A stretch of DNA of 11,487 bases from Candidatus Stercoripulliclostridium merdigallinarum (GTDB taxonomy: Bacteria > Bacillota > Clostridia > Christensenellales > DTU072), in the NCBI GenBank assembly GCA_018714575.1, contig DVNF01000130.1, forward strand, positions 1 to 11,487, in the 5' to 3' direction. The notes beneath the pieces are model-generated. The model saw only the letters and a program-made list of their open reading frames with translations, was not told the origin of the DNA and did no database searches. This document shows, in pieces, positions 1 through 6,891 of this stretch. The stretch's first letter is position 1. Every line of letters starts with the position of its first letter. The translations under genes and the position numbers were made by a program.

Positions 1-400
1 TCTTTAGCGTTTATGGCAGATTAAAATTAAGCGTAAGAAACGTAACAACCAAATAAATACTATATTGCGCTATGTAAACAATATAAAATTCGATATAGAA
101 GTCTTCGTAGAAAAGAAGCTTTGAAAATCAAGGACAAAGAGTAATCGAAATAAGCTAAAAAGGTTAAATGGAATTGGCTGCTTCTTATCGATCGAACGGT
201 AGCGATAATAAGGTTGAAAAGTAAGTCTTTTAACAACGAAAATTGATTTGCGAATATTGATTAAACAAAATGATTTTAAATGCGGCATAACAAAGAAACG
301 GCAAGCGGCAGAAATATTAAAATTACGCTAAAAGGTTTTATTATAATGCCTGTTTCGGCATAGTAACGGTATAAAATATTCCTTGCTATTTATTTAGATA
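1..400. other. AT-rich gene-free stretch upstream of trxB
   Basis: No supportable gene lies here. The base composition is much richer in A and T than the coding DNA that follows. Open frames on both strands are short and have no family signature. A small hairpin (ATGCC at 346-350, GGCAT at 357-361) sits about 60 bp before trxB, but no T-run follows it. Several TATAAT-like strings occur, as expected in DNA of this composition, and only the one next to trxB is paired with a fair -35. It may be an ordinary intergenic region or decayed sequence. Confidence 0.5.
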
Positions 401-412
401 TTGGTATATAAT
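383..412 (+). promoter_or_regulatory. Putative promoter of trxB (leaderless type)
   Basis: A -35-like TTGCTA (383-388) and a perfect -10 TATAAT (407-412) are separated by 18 bp. Exactly six bases lie between the -10 and the ATG at 419, so the expected transcription start coincides with the A of the start codon. No purine-rich ribosome site precedes that ATG. Confidence 0.6.
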
Positions 413-418
413 TTTAAC

Positions 419-1294
419 ATGGAATGCGATACATTGATAATAGGAGCAGGCCCCGCGGGGCTTAGCGCGGCGATATATTCGGCAAGGGCGGGGAAAAGCA
501 CCGTCGTTTTGGCGGGCGCACAACCCGGGGGTCAGGCCGTAGAAACTTATGAAATCGAAAACTATCCCGGAGTCAAATCCACGGACGGATTTTCCTTGGT
601 GCAGAATATGTTAGAGCAGGCTTCGTCTTTCGGCTCCGTCATTATGTACGAAAGTGCAGTAAAAGTAGATCTGGAGGCGAAAACGGTAGCTACAGATACA
701 AAAACAGTCATTCATGCGGCTAGGATTATCATAGCGACCGGTGCCAAGCACCGCAAATTGGGGTTACCGGGTGAGGAAAAATTCATAGGTAACGGACTCA
801 GCTTCTGCGCCGTTTGCGACGGAGGTTTCTTCCGTAAAAAACACGTCGCGGTGGTAGGCGGCGGAGATTCCGCGTTGACGGAAGCGTTGTATTTAAGTAA
901 TTTGTGCGAATCGGTGACGTTGATCCATCGCCGTAACGAATACCGCGCGGCAAAGGCTTTGGTGGACAGGGTGGTTGCCGAACCAAGGATAAAGCGTATC
1001 ACGGGCGTAGTTACGGGATTGTTCGGAGAGGATCGTTTGGAAAAGATCGAAGTTTCAACGATACCTGCAGGAATGGAAACCATCGAAGTGGCGGCTTTGT
1101 TCGTGGCTGTCGGAACGGTACCCAACACGGAATTGTTCCGCGGTCAGTTGGAATTGGACAAAAACGGACATATCGTTACCGACGCGCATATGATGACGTC
1201 TGTTCCCGGCGTGTATGCGGCGGGCGACGTCCGTCAGACTCCGCTAAGGCAAATCGTTACGGCAGTTTCCGACGGAGCCGTCGCCGCGCAATGA
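419..1294 (+). CDS. trxB: Thioredoxin reductase (NADPH, FAD-dependent)
   Basis: This enzyme reduces thioredoxin with NADPH through FAD and a redox-active disulfide in the cytoplasm. From the ATG at 419 the protein has 291 residues. Visible motifs in order are: FAD-binding GAGPAG (9-14); the active-site pair CAVC (130-133); the second dinucleotide fold GGGDSA (147-152); HRRNEYRA (170-177), whose arginines are the usual NADPH 2'-phosphate contacts; and AAGD (267-270) of the second FAD contact. A TTG at 401 in the same frame lies upstream of the -10 box, so it cannot be the start if the promoter is right. The protein stops at AVAAQ, roughly ten residues before the end of the last helix in most relatives. 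The gene converges with the PRC-barrel gene 21 bp away. Ferredoxin- or flavin-type relatives are possible but the HRRxxxR motif favours NADPH. Confidence 0.95.
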   Translation: MECDTLIIGAGPAGLSAAIYSARAGKSTVVLAGAQPGGQAVETYEIENYPGVKSTDGFSLVQNMLEQASSFGSVIMYESAVKVDLEAKTVATDTKTVIHAARIIIATGAKHRKLGLPGEEKFIGNGLSFCAVCDGGFFRKKHVAVVGGGDSALTEALYLSNLCESVTLIHRRNEYRAAKALVDRVVAEPRIKRITGVVTGLFGEDRLEKIEVSTIPAGMETIEVAALFVAVGTVPNTELFRGQLELDKNGHIVTDAHMMTSVPGVYAAGDVRQTPLRQIVTAVSDGAVAAQ

Positions 1295-1309
1295 CGCCTT
1301 TAAAAGGCG
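1295..1309. terminator. Short palindromic hairpin between convergent genes
   Basis: CGCCTTT (1295-1301) is complementary to AAAGGCG (1303-1309), giving a 6-bp stem with a 3-base loop or nearly a perfect palindrome. It sits between the stop codons of trxB and the convergent PRC-barrel gene, where a bidirectional terminator is expected. Neither strand has a proper T-run after the stem, so termination may be weak or the hairpin may only protect the 3' ends. Confidence 0.35.
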
Positions 1310-1315
1310 CTACCG

Positions 1316-2023
1316 TTATTCGCCGCTTTTAGAGGCGATCTCGGACAGTTTTCCTGCTTTTTTGGCGTTTTGTATCAATCTGTCGGTTATTAAAGTGCCC
1401 GCCATTACGACGAACGAACGTCCGATGTCGGACACTTCTTTTGTAGTGCGCTTTCCGATCAGGTAAGCGTAATCGCCTATGTCGTCGGGATTTACGTTTA
1501 CTGCGGCGTCGTTTTCAGGCTGAACTTCGGCGGCGACGTTAACGGTTTCGACGGGATTATCCGACGAAGATGCCGATTGCGGCGCGGGTATTGCCTGAAC
1601 TTCGGTTGCGGTCAGATAGATCCGGTCTTTCTTTCCGTGCGCCGACAGGATAGCGTAATCGCCGGAGGCGGCTATTATCCTGTTGACAGCAATTTTTTTG
1701 TTTTCGCACAGCACATATTTGCGCTTTGAATTAAAACAAAGGTCGTCCGTTTTTCCCAGATACTTTCCTTTTTCCGAATACAGGTTCGCGCCCAAAGAAA
1801 TCTTTAAAGATGTTCCCGCATATGCGGATTCGCCCATATGCGCGGAAAACAATACGTCCTTTCCGAATATCAGATCGTCAAACGGAACGAACATATTTGT
1901 ATCGGTGAATATGTATTTGGTCACATATGTTTCCGCGTCCAATACTACACCTGAAAGGATGCCCAAATATTCAGCGTTTTTTACGCATATGACTTTCATG
2001 CCCGACAGCGAACTTAACAGCAT
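1316..2023 (-). CDS. PRC-barrel domain protein, YrrD-like
   Basis: This is a 235-residue cytoplasmic protein of unknown exact role. Residues 1 to about 60 (SLSGMKVICVKNAEYLGILSGVVLD onward in outline) and about 75-130 (NLYSEKGKYLGKTDDLCF) each look like a small PRC-type beta-barrel, so I read it as a tandem pair. A linker of about 45 residues rich in Ala, Pro, Glu and Asn follows, with no fixed pattern. The end (DYAYLIGKRTTKEV ... GTLITDRLIQNAKKAGKL) matches a conserved tail I associate with clostridial PRC-barrel proteins. The start at 2023 is chosen because GAGGGG lies five bases before the ATG. PRC-barrels are found in RNA processing (RimM) and photosynthetic reaction centres, and the function of this group is not established. 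It is divergent from the acyl-CoA synthetase gene with a 61-bp gap. Confidence 0.75.
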   Translation of the reverse strand: MLLSSLSGMKVICVKNAEYLGILSGVVLDAETYVTKYIFTDTNMFVPFDDLIFGKDVLFSAHMGESAYAGTSLKISLGANLYSEKGKYLGKTDDLCFNSKRKYVLCENKKIAVNRIIAASGDYAILSAHGKKDRIYLTATEVQAIPAPQSASSSDNPVETVNVAAEVQPENDAAVNVNPDDIGDYAYLIGKRTTKEVSDIGRSFVVMAGTLITDRLIQNAKKAGKLSEIASKSGE

Positions 2024-2049
2024 AATCCCCTCGCTTTACATAGAATTAA

Positions 2050-2078
2050 TTGCAAATTTTTTTAAAACATTGTATCAT
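2050..2078 (+). promoter_or_regulatory. Putative promoter of acyl-CoA synthetase gene (leaderless type)
   Basis: TTGCAA (2050-2055) and TATCAT (2073-2078) are separated by 17 bp. Six bases separate the -10 from the ATG at 2085, so the start site should be the first base of the codon. No ribosome site is visible. On the opposite strand a TATAAT (2080-2085) could serve the divergent PRC-barrel gene, though I find no good -35 for it. Confidence 0.55.
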
Positions 2079-2084
2079 AATTAT

Positions 2085-3692
2085 ATGAACACGGATCAGG
2101 GGATATTCGCATATTTGTCCGATTGGTTGGACGCACCCGACAAGGTCTTGATCGAGTACTATAAACGTGCTTTTACGCAGGCTGAATTTCTAGAAATCGT
2201 ATTAAAAACGGCAGGATTTTTAAATAAAAACGGCTTTGTCGGCAGCGTTGCGATAATGCTTCCCAACATTCCCGAAGCGCTGTTCGCTATTTACGGAGCT
2301 TCGGCCTCGGGTTTGGCTGCGAATCTGATCAACCCCAGGCTTCCGGCGAATACTTTACGTCGAATTTTATCGAAAACAGGCTCGAAAGTTATTTTTTTAT
2401 ACGATAAACTGTTGCCGCGTCACGCGGAAGTATTAAAGGAGCTTGATGTAAAGCCGGTTTTGTGTTCGCCGCTGTATTACAGAAGGTCCCTGAAAGCGTT
2501 GTATTTATTGACAAAGAGGAGCGCGACAGAGGACTATTTCGAAAAGATATACGAATACGCTCCGATAACTCCGGTTGCGGTCGACGGTTCGTCCGCTGCG
2601 GCTTACATTCATTCCGGCGGCACTACGGGAGAGCCCAAAACCGTGGTAATTTCCGCAAAAGCCTTGAACGAGTTGGAACGCGCGGTGGTTACCAGCGTGC
2701 ATCCCGATCCGTCGACCATACCCGACGACGGAGGTATGTTGATGATGCTTCCGGTATTTCACGGCTTCGGATTGGGAATATCCGCGCACACGATTGCCTG
2801 TCATATCAGAATGGTGTTGGAACCGGTGTTTAAGGCAAAGGAAGCCGCAAAGTTGATTCGTCGCCATAGAATCACTCACATGGCAGGGGTCCCCAGCATG
2901 TACCGAAAACTTGCCGAAGAACCTGCATTTAAAGGCAAAGGCTTGTCAAAGGTTATGCGCGTGTTTTGCGGCGGAGATATTTTAAGTCCCGAAATAAAAC
3001 GCAAATTCGACGCGATCCTGCACCGTTACGGCAGCGATGCCGAAATTCTGGAAGGATACGGCTTGACCGAAACGGCTTCGGTAGTCACGGTAAACCCGGT
3101 AGGCGCCGTCAAAGAGCGTTCTCAAGGCAAGCCGTTGAACGGCAACCGCATTAAAATCACCGCGGACGGAACCGAGCTTCCCCCGATGACCGCGGGGGAA
3201 ATAGAAGTCGCGCCGGTATCGCTGATGAGCGGATATTTCAACGACTTCGCGGCAACGGCAAATGCCGTGTATACCGATACCGAAGGCGTCAAATGGTTGA
3301 AAACGGGAGATATGGGATACGTCGATAGCGACGGGTATTTATACTTTTCCGAGAGGATAAAGCGGAGCCTGAAAATAGCGGCGATAAACGTGTTTCCATC
3401 CGAAATCGAAGCTGTTTCGGCTACCGTACCGGGAGTTTCGGGAGCCTGTGCCGCAAGAATGAAGGATTCAAACGGCAAACCGTATATTCGTCTGTACGTC
3501 GAAACGGCAGAGGGCGCCGTATTGGACGGTGCGATGAAAAACGCGATAAAGAAAAAAATCTCTTCGTCTGTCATGCGGTATGCCGTGCCGCGTGAAATAG
3601 TTGAAACGGACAGTCTGAAGCTGACTCCTTTGGGGAAAGTAGACTATACTTATTACGAAGCTTTGGCGGCAGAAAAAAAGTCCGAAATATAA
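2085..3692 (+). CDS. AMP-forming acyl-CoA synthetase / ligase
   Basis: This is a 535-residue ANL-superfamily enzyme. It would adenylate a carboxylic acid with ATP and transfer it, usually to coenzyme A. Motifs in order: the phosphate-binding loop SGGTTGEPK (177-185), GYGLTE (324-329), TGD (407-409), the hinge region around ERIKRS followed by NVFPSEIE, and the C-terminal catalytic lysine in PLGKVDY (K518). All core residues of an active enzyme are present. The open frame continues upstream to 1683, but that extension is antisense to the PRC-barrel gene and looks non-protein-like, whereas family similarity begins near 2085. The substrate cannot be told: fatty or aromatic acids are both possible. 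It stands alone, with no carrier protein or beta-oxidation gene beside it, so a role as an acyl-ACP or loading ligase is not supported. Confidence 0.85.
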   Translation: MNTDQGIFAYLSDWLDAPDKVLIEYYKRAFTQAEFLEIVLKTAGFLNKNGFVGSVAIMLPNIPEALFAIYGASASGLAANLINPRLPANTLRRILSKTGSKVIFLYDKLLPRHAEVLKELDVKPVLCSPLYYRRSLKALYLLTKRSATEDYFEKIYEYAPITPVAVDGSSAAAYIHSGGTTGEPKTVVISAKALNELERAVVTSVHPDPSTIPDDGGMLMMLPVFHGFGLGISAHTIACHIRMVLEPVFKAKEAAKLIRRHRITHMAGVPSMYRKLAEEPAFKGKGLSKVMRVFCGGDILSPEIKRKFDAILHRYGSDAEILEGYGLTETASVVTVNPVGAVKERSQGKPLNGNRIKITADGTELPPMTAGEIEVAPVSLMSGYFNDFAATANAVYTDTEGVKWLKTGDMGYVDSDGYLYFSERIKRSLKIAAINVFPSEIEAVSATVPGVSGACAARMKDSNGKPYIRLYVETAEGAVLDGAMKNAIKKKISSSVMRYAVPREIVETDSLKLTPLGKVDYTYYEALAAEKKSEI

Positions 3693-3719
3693 ACTAAATA
3701 ATTTTATAGTTATAGTTCA

Positions 3720-3737
3720 TAGGTCGGCTAGGTCGGC
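3720..3737. repeat. Two tandem copies of a 9-base unit
   Basis: TAGGTCGGC occurs at 3720-3728 and again directly at 3729-3737, in the short gap after the acyl-CoA synthetase stop codon and before the shared terminator. It is probably a simple duplication, and no function is evident. Confidence 0.5.
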
Positions 3738-3763
3738 GCGACGATAGAAAAAGGCTAAAAAAA

Positions 3764-3790
3764 GATCCCGTATTCGGCGGGATCCTTTAT
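3764..3790. terminator. Bidirectional intrinsic terminator
   Basis: GATCCCG (3764-3770) pairs with CGGGATC (3778-3784) around a 7-base loop. On the plus strand the stem is followed by a T-rich run (CTTTATTTT), ending the acyl-CoA synthetase transcript. On the minus strand it is followed by an uninterrupted T-run read from the A-run at 3757-3763, ending spoVG. Confidence 0.85.
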
Positions 3791-3826
3791 TTTAATTTGC
3801 AAAGAGCAAATATAAGATTTATTAGG

Positions 3827-4087
3827 CTATTCGGCGATTTTCGCTTCGTAGGCTTCGGATATTTTTTGCAACATGTTGGAGCGCATGTCGTTATTCAGCG
3901 GATGAGCTATATCCCTGGTGGTTCCGTCGCCGCCGCGACGGGAAGGCATAACGAGGTAGGGACCCGAATCGCCGATGACGTATTTGATATCGTGTACGAC
4001 AAAAGCGTTTTCGAAAATTACCGACGCGATCGCGCGCAATCGGTTCCCGGCAGGTATCAATCGAATTCTCACATCGGTTATGTTCAT
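3827..4087 (-). CDS. spoVG: Septation / RNA-binding regulator SpoVG
   Basis: SpoVG is a small regulator of Gram-positive and some other bacteria. It was named for a sporulation-septum phenotype in Bacillus and is reported to bind nucleic acids in several species. The 86-residue protein starts MNITDVRIR and carries the family hallmarks RAIAS, FVVHDIK, and the core MPSRR followed by RDIAHPLN. I chose the ATG at 4087 because GGAGGG lies nine bases upstream and it matches the family start. In-frame ATGs further up (4135, 4120, 4111) would give an N-terminal extension foreign to the family, and they lie at or before the likely transcript start. The gene is divergent from murC. Presence of SpoVG does not itself prove that the organism sporulates. 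Confidence 0.95.
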   Translation of the reverse strand: MNITDVRIRLIPAGNRLRAIASVIFENAFVVHDIKYVIGDSGPYLVMPSRRGGDGTTRDIAHPLNNDMRSNMLQKISEAYEAKIAE

Positions 4088-4120
4088 ACTGTTGTTCCCT
4101 CCGATCATTTGATTAGTCAT

Positions 4121-4149
4121 ATTATACAATCGCAATAAAAATAAATCAA
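4121..4149 (-). promoter_or_regulatory. Sigma-A-type promoter of spoVG
   Basis: Read on the minus strand, TTGATT (4149-4144) and a perfect TATAAT (4126-4121) are 17 bp apart. Transcription should begin near 4114, leaving a leader of about 27 bases that carries the GGAGGG ribosome site. In Bacillus subtilis spoVG is known for a sigma-H promoter, whereas here the boxes look like the housekeeping type. Confidence 0.8.
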
Positions 4150-4243
4150 TAACTATTTATTAAATATGCTTAACTAAAATAACTGCGAAATTAATAGGGG
4201 TCTTGGTGCGAAAAAGTCACCTTTTGAACAGGCTCGGCATATT

Positions 4244-5599
4244 ATGTTTTATGCTTCGGGGGGAGGCTTGAACGTTCGTTTCATAGGTATCGGCGGTATC
4301 AGTATGTCGGCATTGGCAAAGCTGACTATATTAAAAGGGCACACGGTCACGGGCTCCGATCTGAGCTATTCGAAGAGGGTGGAGGAATTAAACGAATGGG
4401 GAGTAACCGCCGTGACGGGTTCCGATCCGTCGGCGGTGGATTCCGCCGATCTGGTGGTTTTTAACGCGGCAGTACCGGCTGACGATCCGGAACTCAGCCG
4501 AGCCATAGAATTGAACAAAAGGCGCATTTCACGGGCGGCGTTTTTGGGGGAGATCGCCGCAAAGTATCCCTATACGGTTTCCGTCGCCGGAACTCACGGA
4601 AAGACGACGGTTACGGGAATGTTGGCGTCGATATTCGATTGCTATGGCGAAGCGTTTACCGCCCATATAGGCGGAGAATTACCCGGGTTCGGCAATTTGG
4701 TATATCGCGGCGACAACCTTTTTTTGACGGAAGCCTGCGAATACCGCCGATCGTTCTTGCGCCTCAATTCGGATATAGCGATAGTATTGAACGTAGAATT
4801 CGATCATCCGGATTGTTATAGAAACCTATCGGAAGTTTACGAAGCTTTTGAAAATTTTACTTCCGATTTAAAACCCGGCGGCACTGCGTTGATAAACGCG
4901 GACAGCGAGTTTTACCGTATGCGGAAGTGTGCATATAAAAACGCATTGGGTTTTTCCGTAACTGCCGAATCGGATTTTCGCGCGGTAGATATATCTTTGC
5001 AAAAAAACGGCTGTTTCGGGTTCCGTATTAAACGAAGCGGTTATCCGAATATCGATATTGAATTATCGGTACCCGGTTACCACAACGTGTATAACGCGCT
5101 TGCCGCCGCTGCGGCGGCGCTGATATACAAAGTGCTGCCGCAGGATATTTACAGGGGATTGAAACGATTTACCGGCATCAAGGGGCGGTTCGAATATCTC
5201 ATGTCGTTCGGGGGTGCAAGAATATACGCCGACTACGCTCATCACCCAACCGAGATCCGCGCGGCGTTGCAAACGGCTTTGTCGTTACATCCCAAAAGGC
5301 TGATAGCGGTATTTCAACCGCATACATACACAAGGACTGCGGCTTTGGCGGACAAATTTATATATTCGTTCTGTGACGCCGACGCCGTATTTGTGTTCAA
5401 GGAGTTTGCCGCCAGGGAAACGGGCGGCGGCATGACTGCGTTCGAACTGTATAACGAAATGCGTAACGTCAGGGACGGATGTTTTTACTACGGCGATCTG
5501 CTAAGCTTGGGGGACGGTTTGAAAAAATTCGTAGCGCCGGGCGACGTAGTCATGCTGATAGGAGCGGGCGACGTAAAAAGGCTGGCTGATATTTTGTAA
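4244..5599 (+). CDS. murC: UDP-N-acetylmuramate--L-alanine ligase MurC
   Basis: MurC joins L-alanine to UDP-N-acetylmuramic acid with ATP, the first peptide step of cytoplasmic peptidoglycan precursor synthesis. The 451-residue protein shows the UDP-binding start FIGIGGISMSALA (13-25), the ATP P-loop GTHGKTT (about 115-121), the middle-domain EACEY and FDHPDCY region, and the C-terminal domain motifs ADYAHHPTE (329-337) and FQPHTYTRT. Length fits the family. The start is uncertain: ATG 4244 has only a weak ribosome site, while a TTG at 4268 would give a tighter family fit but lies one base after a GGGGGAGG run, too close for normal use. No strong promoter is seen (a poor TTAACT/TAATAG pair lies at 4170-4197). 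It is divergent from spoVG. Confidence 0.95.
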   Translation: MFYASGGGLNVRFIGIGGISMSALAKLTILKGHTVTGSDLSYSKRVEELNEWGVTAVTGSDPSAVDSADLVVFNAAVPADDPELSRAIELNKRRISRAAFLGEIAAKYPYTVSVAGTHGKTTVTGMLASIFDCYGEAFTAHIGGELPGFGNLVYRGDNLFLTEACEYRRSFLRLNSDIAIVLNVEFDHPDCYRNLSEVYEAFENFTSDLKPGGTALINADSEFYRMRKCAYKNALGFSVTAESDFRAVDISLQKNGCFGFRIKRSGYPNIDIELSVPGYHNVYNALAAAAAALIYKVLPQDIYRGLKRFTGIKGRFEYLMSFGGARIYADYAHHPTEIRAALQTALSLHPKRLIAVFQPHTYTRTAALADKFIYSFCDADAVFVFKEFAARETGGGMTAFELYNEMRNVRDGCFYYGDLLSLGDGLKKFVAPGDVVMLIGAGDVKRLADIL

Positions 5600-5643
5600 A
5601 AACCGATAAATAAAACAACGATTTTGCGGCAAAAACCTTTTAT

Positions 5644-5667
5644 ACGCGTCACAATGGCGCGTTTTTT
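5644..5667 (+). terminator. Intrinsic terminator of murC
   Basis: ACGCGTC (5644-5650) pairs with GGCGCGT (5656-5662) around ACAAT, including one G-U pair. It is followed by five further T residues (5663-5667). It lies 45 bp after the murC stop. Confidence 0.85.
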
Positions 5668-5718
5668 GTCGCGCTACAGGCGGTTTTTACTTAAAAATTC
5701 GACATGAATAAACTTTAA

Positions 5719-5743
5719 CGGCGGTGTTGCAAATCGGCCGCCG
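5719..5743. promoter_or_regulatory. GC-rich inverted repeat over the -35 box (possible operator)
   Basis: CGGCGG (5719-5724) and CCGCCG (5738-5743) form a perfect 6-bp inverted repeat. It brackets the TTGCAA -35 box of the dehydrogenase-like gene, which is itself a palindrome. This arrangement is what a repressor site would look like. No regulator gene lies nearby. Confidence 0.4.
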
Positions 5744-5755
5744 AAGTGATATAAT
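5727..5755 (+). promoter_or_regulatory. Promoter of the dehydrogenase-like gene
   Basis: TTGCAA (5727-5732) and a perfect TATAAT (5750-5755) are 17 bp apart. Transcription should start near 5762. The short leader contains GGAGGG, four to eight bases before the ATG at 5780. Confidence 0.8.
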
Positions 5756-5779
5756 AATTCTACTCACTTGGAGGGAACA

Positions 5780-6772
5780 ATGAAACTGTATAAGGCCACG
5801 GGCGAGAAAAGTTTCAATGAAACCGAAGCTGAAAACAATGCGTCGGAAAACTTTATAAAATTGAAGATGGGCTTGATATTGCCTACCGTTTCCGACGTTG
5901 CAATATTCGACGGGAAAGCCGCTGTCGATTATCCCATAGTGCCTTGCGGAATGGCTACCGCGGTAGTTTCGGAGGACAGGGACGAATACGGTTTAAAATT
6001 AGGGGCAAAGGTCATTTTAAATCCTTATACGGATACGGGCGATTCGGGTTCGGGATACGCTCCGCCCGGACTGTACGGCATAGACGAGGACGGCTTTTTA
6101 AGGGATTTTATCTCTGTTCCGATAGACAATATCGTGCCTTTTCCCGAAAACGTTCGCGAGGAGGAAGGAGTTTTTACCGACGCCGTTGCGATCGCGCTGA
6201 AGACGATAAATTCGTTAAAAGTAAAAAAAGGCGATTACGTTGCGATAATAGGCGGATCGGTATTGAATTTGATCATAGCTCAACTTGCTTTGTATTACCA
6301 AGCCATTCCCGTACTGATCACGTCGGACGCTAAGTATTTAGAGCTTGCGAAGTCTGCGGGGATATATTACGCCGTAGACGAAAGCAAGGAAAACGTTTCC
6401 TTGCGGGTCAGGAACATAACGGGCGGCAGAATGGCGGATCATACAGTAATACAGGCGCTTTCGGTAGTCAGTCCCAACTACCTGTACACGATCACCGCGG
6501 AGGGGGGTTCGTCGGTAATAGTCGGTATGCATACGGCGTTCAATCCAAAGATGGAATGCGATATTTCCGAAATAGCCACTAAAAATCTGACGGTTACGGG
6601 AGTCACTCACGCGAAAGAGGAATTTCCTGCGGCGATCAATCTGTTGGCGCAGAAAATATTGAAATTTGACGGTTTTATCGACAAAACAGTGCCGTTAAAG
6701 GAAGCTCAAAACCTGTTCGAGGAGCTTTCGGCGGAAGGAGCAGCGCATACCGTTGCCGCCATTAAAGTTTGA
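5780..6772 (+). CDS. Zinc-less medium-chain dehydrogenase/reductase-like protein
   Basis: The 330-residue protein follows the layout of the alcohol dehydrogenase (MDR) superfamily: a GroES-like N-terminal half (to about residue 130) and a Rossmann-like half starting near VKKGDYVAIIGG. The active-site residues of the zinc enzymes are not visible. The GxCGSD-type cysteine region reads LILPTVSD, and the GHExxG block reads PCGMAT (cysteine at 56). The four-cysteine structural zinc lobe is replaced by a short GDSGSGYAPPG segment. The glycine motif of the nucleotide fold is GGSVLN (158-163), not GxGxxG, though TSD follows at the end of the second strand. I infer a zinc-independent or non-catalytic member, perhaps a sugar or quinone reductase relative. 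ATG 5780 is preferred over the TTG at 5768 because the TTG overlaps the GGAGG site. It is monocistronic by its own promoter. Confidence 0.7.
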   Translation: MKLYKATGEKSFNETEAENNASENFIKLKMGLILPTVSDVAIFDGKAAVDYPIVPCGMATAVVSEDRDEYGLKLGAKVILNPYTDTGDSGSGYAPPGLYGIDEDGFLRDFISVPIDNIVPFPENVREEEGVFTDAVAIALKTINSLKVKKGDYVAIIGGSVLNLIIAQLALYYQAIPVLITSDAKYLELAKSAGIYYAVDESKENVSLRVRNITGGRMADHTVIQALSVVSPNYLYTITAEGGSSVIVGMHTAFNPKMECDISEIATKNLTVTGVTHAKEEFPAAINLLAQKILKFDGFIDKTVPLKEAQNLFEELSAEGAAHTVAAIKV

Positions 6773-6776
6773 CAAA

Positions 6777-6810
6777 CGCCGTTATGTAGGTAAAACTTAC
6801 CGAAAAGGCG
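6777..6810. other. Interrupted hairpin just upstream of the rpmE promoter
   Basis: CGCC (6777-6780) pairs with GGCG (6807-6810), and inside it GGTAA (6789-6793) pairs with TTACC (6797-6801). The structure lies five bases after the dehydrogenase stop codon. It may be its transcript end, but no T-run follows, so I do not call it a terminator with confidence. Confidence 0.35.
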
Positions 6811-6819
6811 ATAAAACAG

Positions 6820-6848
6820 TTGACATATTTTTATTTTGTTTATATAAT
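6820..6848 (+). promoter_or_regulatory. Consensus housekeeping promoter of rpmE
   Basis: A perfect TTGACA (6820-6825) and a perfect TATAAT (6843-6848) are separated by 17 bp of AT-rich DNA. This is the strongest-looking promoter in the window, as expected for a ribosomal protein gene. The transcript should start near 6855, giving a leader of about 37 bases with AAGAGG before the ATG. Confidence 0.92.
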
Positions 6849-6891
6849 AGCAAAGCACTATAAATTAAATCAGTCCTAAGAGGTTATAAAA

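Noticed and set aside
168..224. 18-codon open frame on the plus strand beginning MELAASYRS, with AAGG upstream
   Set aside because: It is too short to judge, with no promoter or conserved partner. Chance is the simplest explanation.
70..288. 72-codon open frame on the minus strand in the AT-rich region
   Set aside because: It has no ribosome site, low-complexity Phe/Ser/Leu-rich translation, no family likeness, and is what AT-rich non-coding DNA gives by chance.
712..1128. 138-codon minus-strand frame inside trxB
   Set aside because: It is a shadow of a well-supported gene, with no start signals or motifs.
1683..2084. Upstream extension of the acyl-CoA synthetase frame by 134 codons
   Set aside because: It is antisense to the PRC-barrel gene, unlike any synthetase N-terminus, and lies ahead of the predicted promoter.
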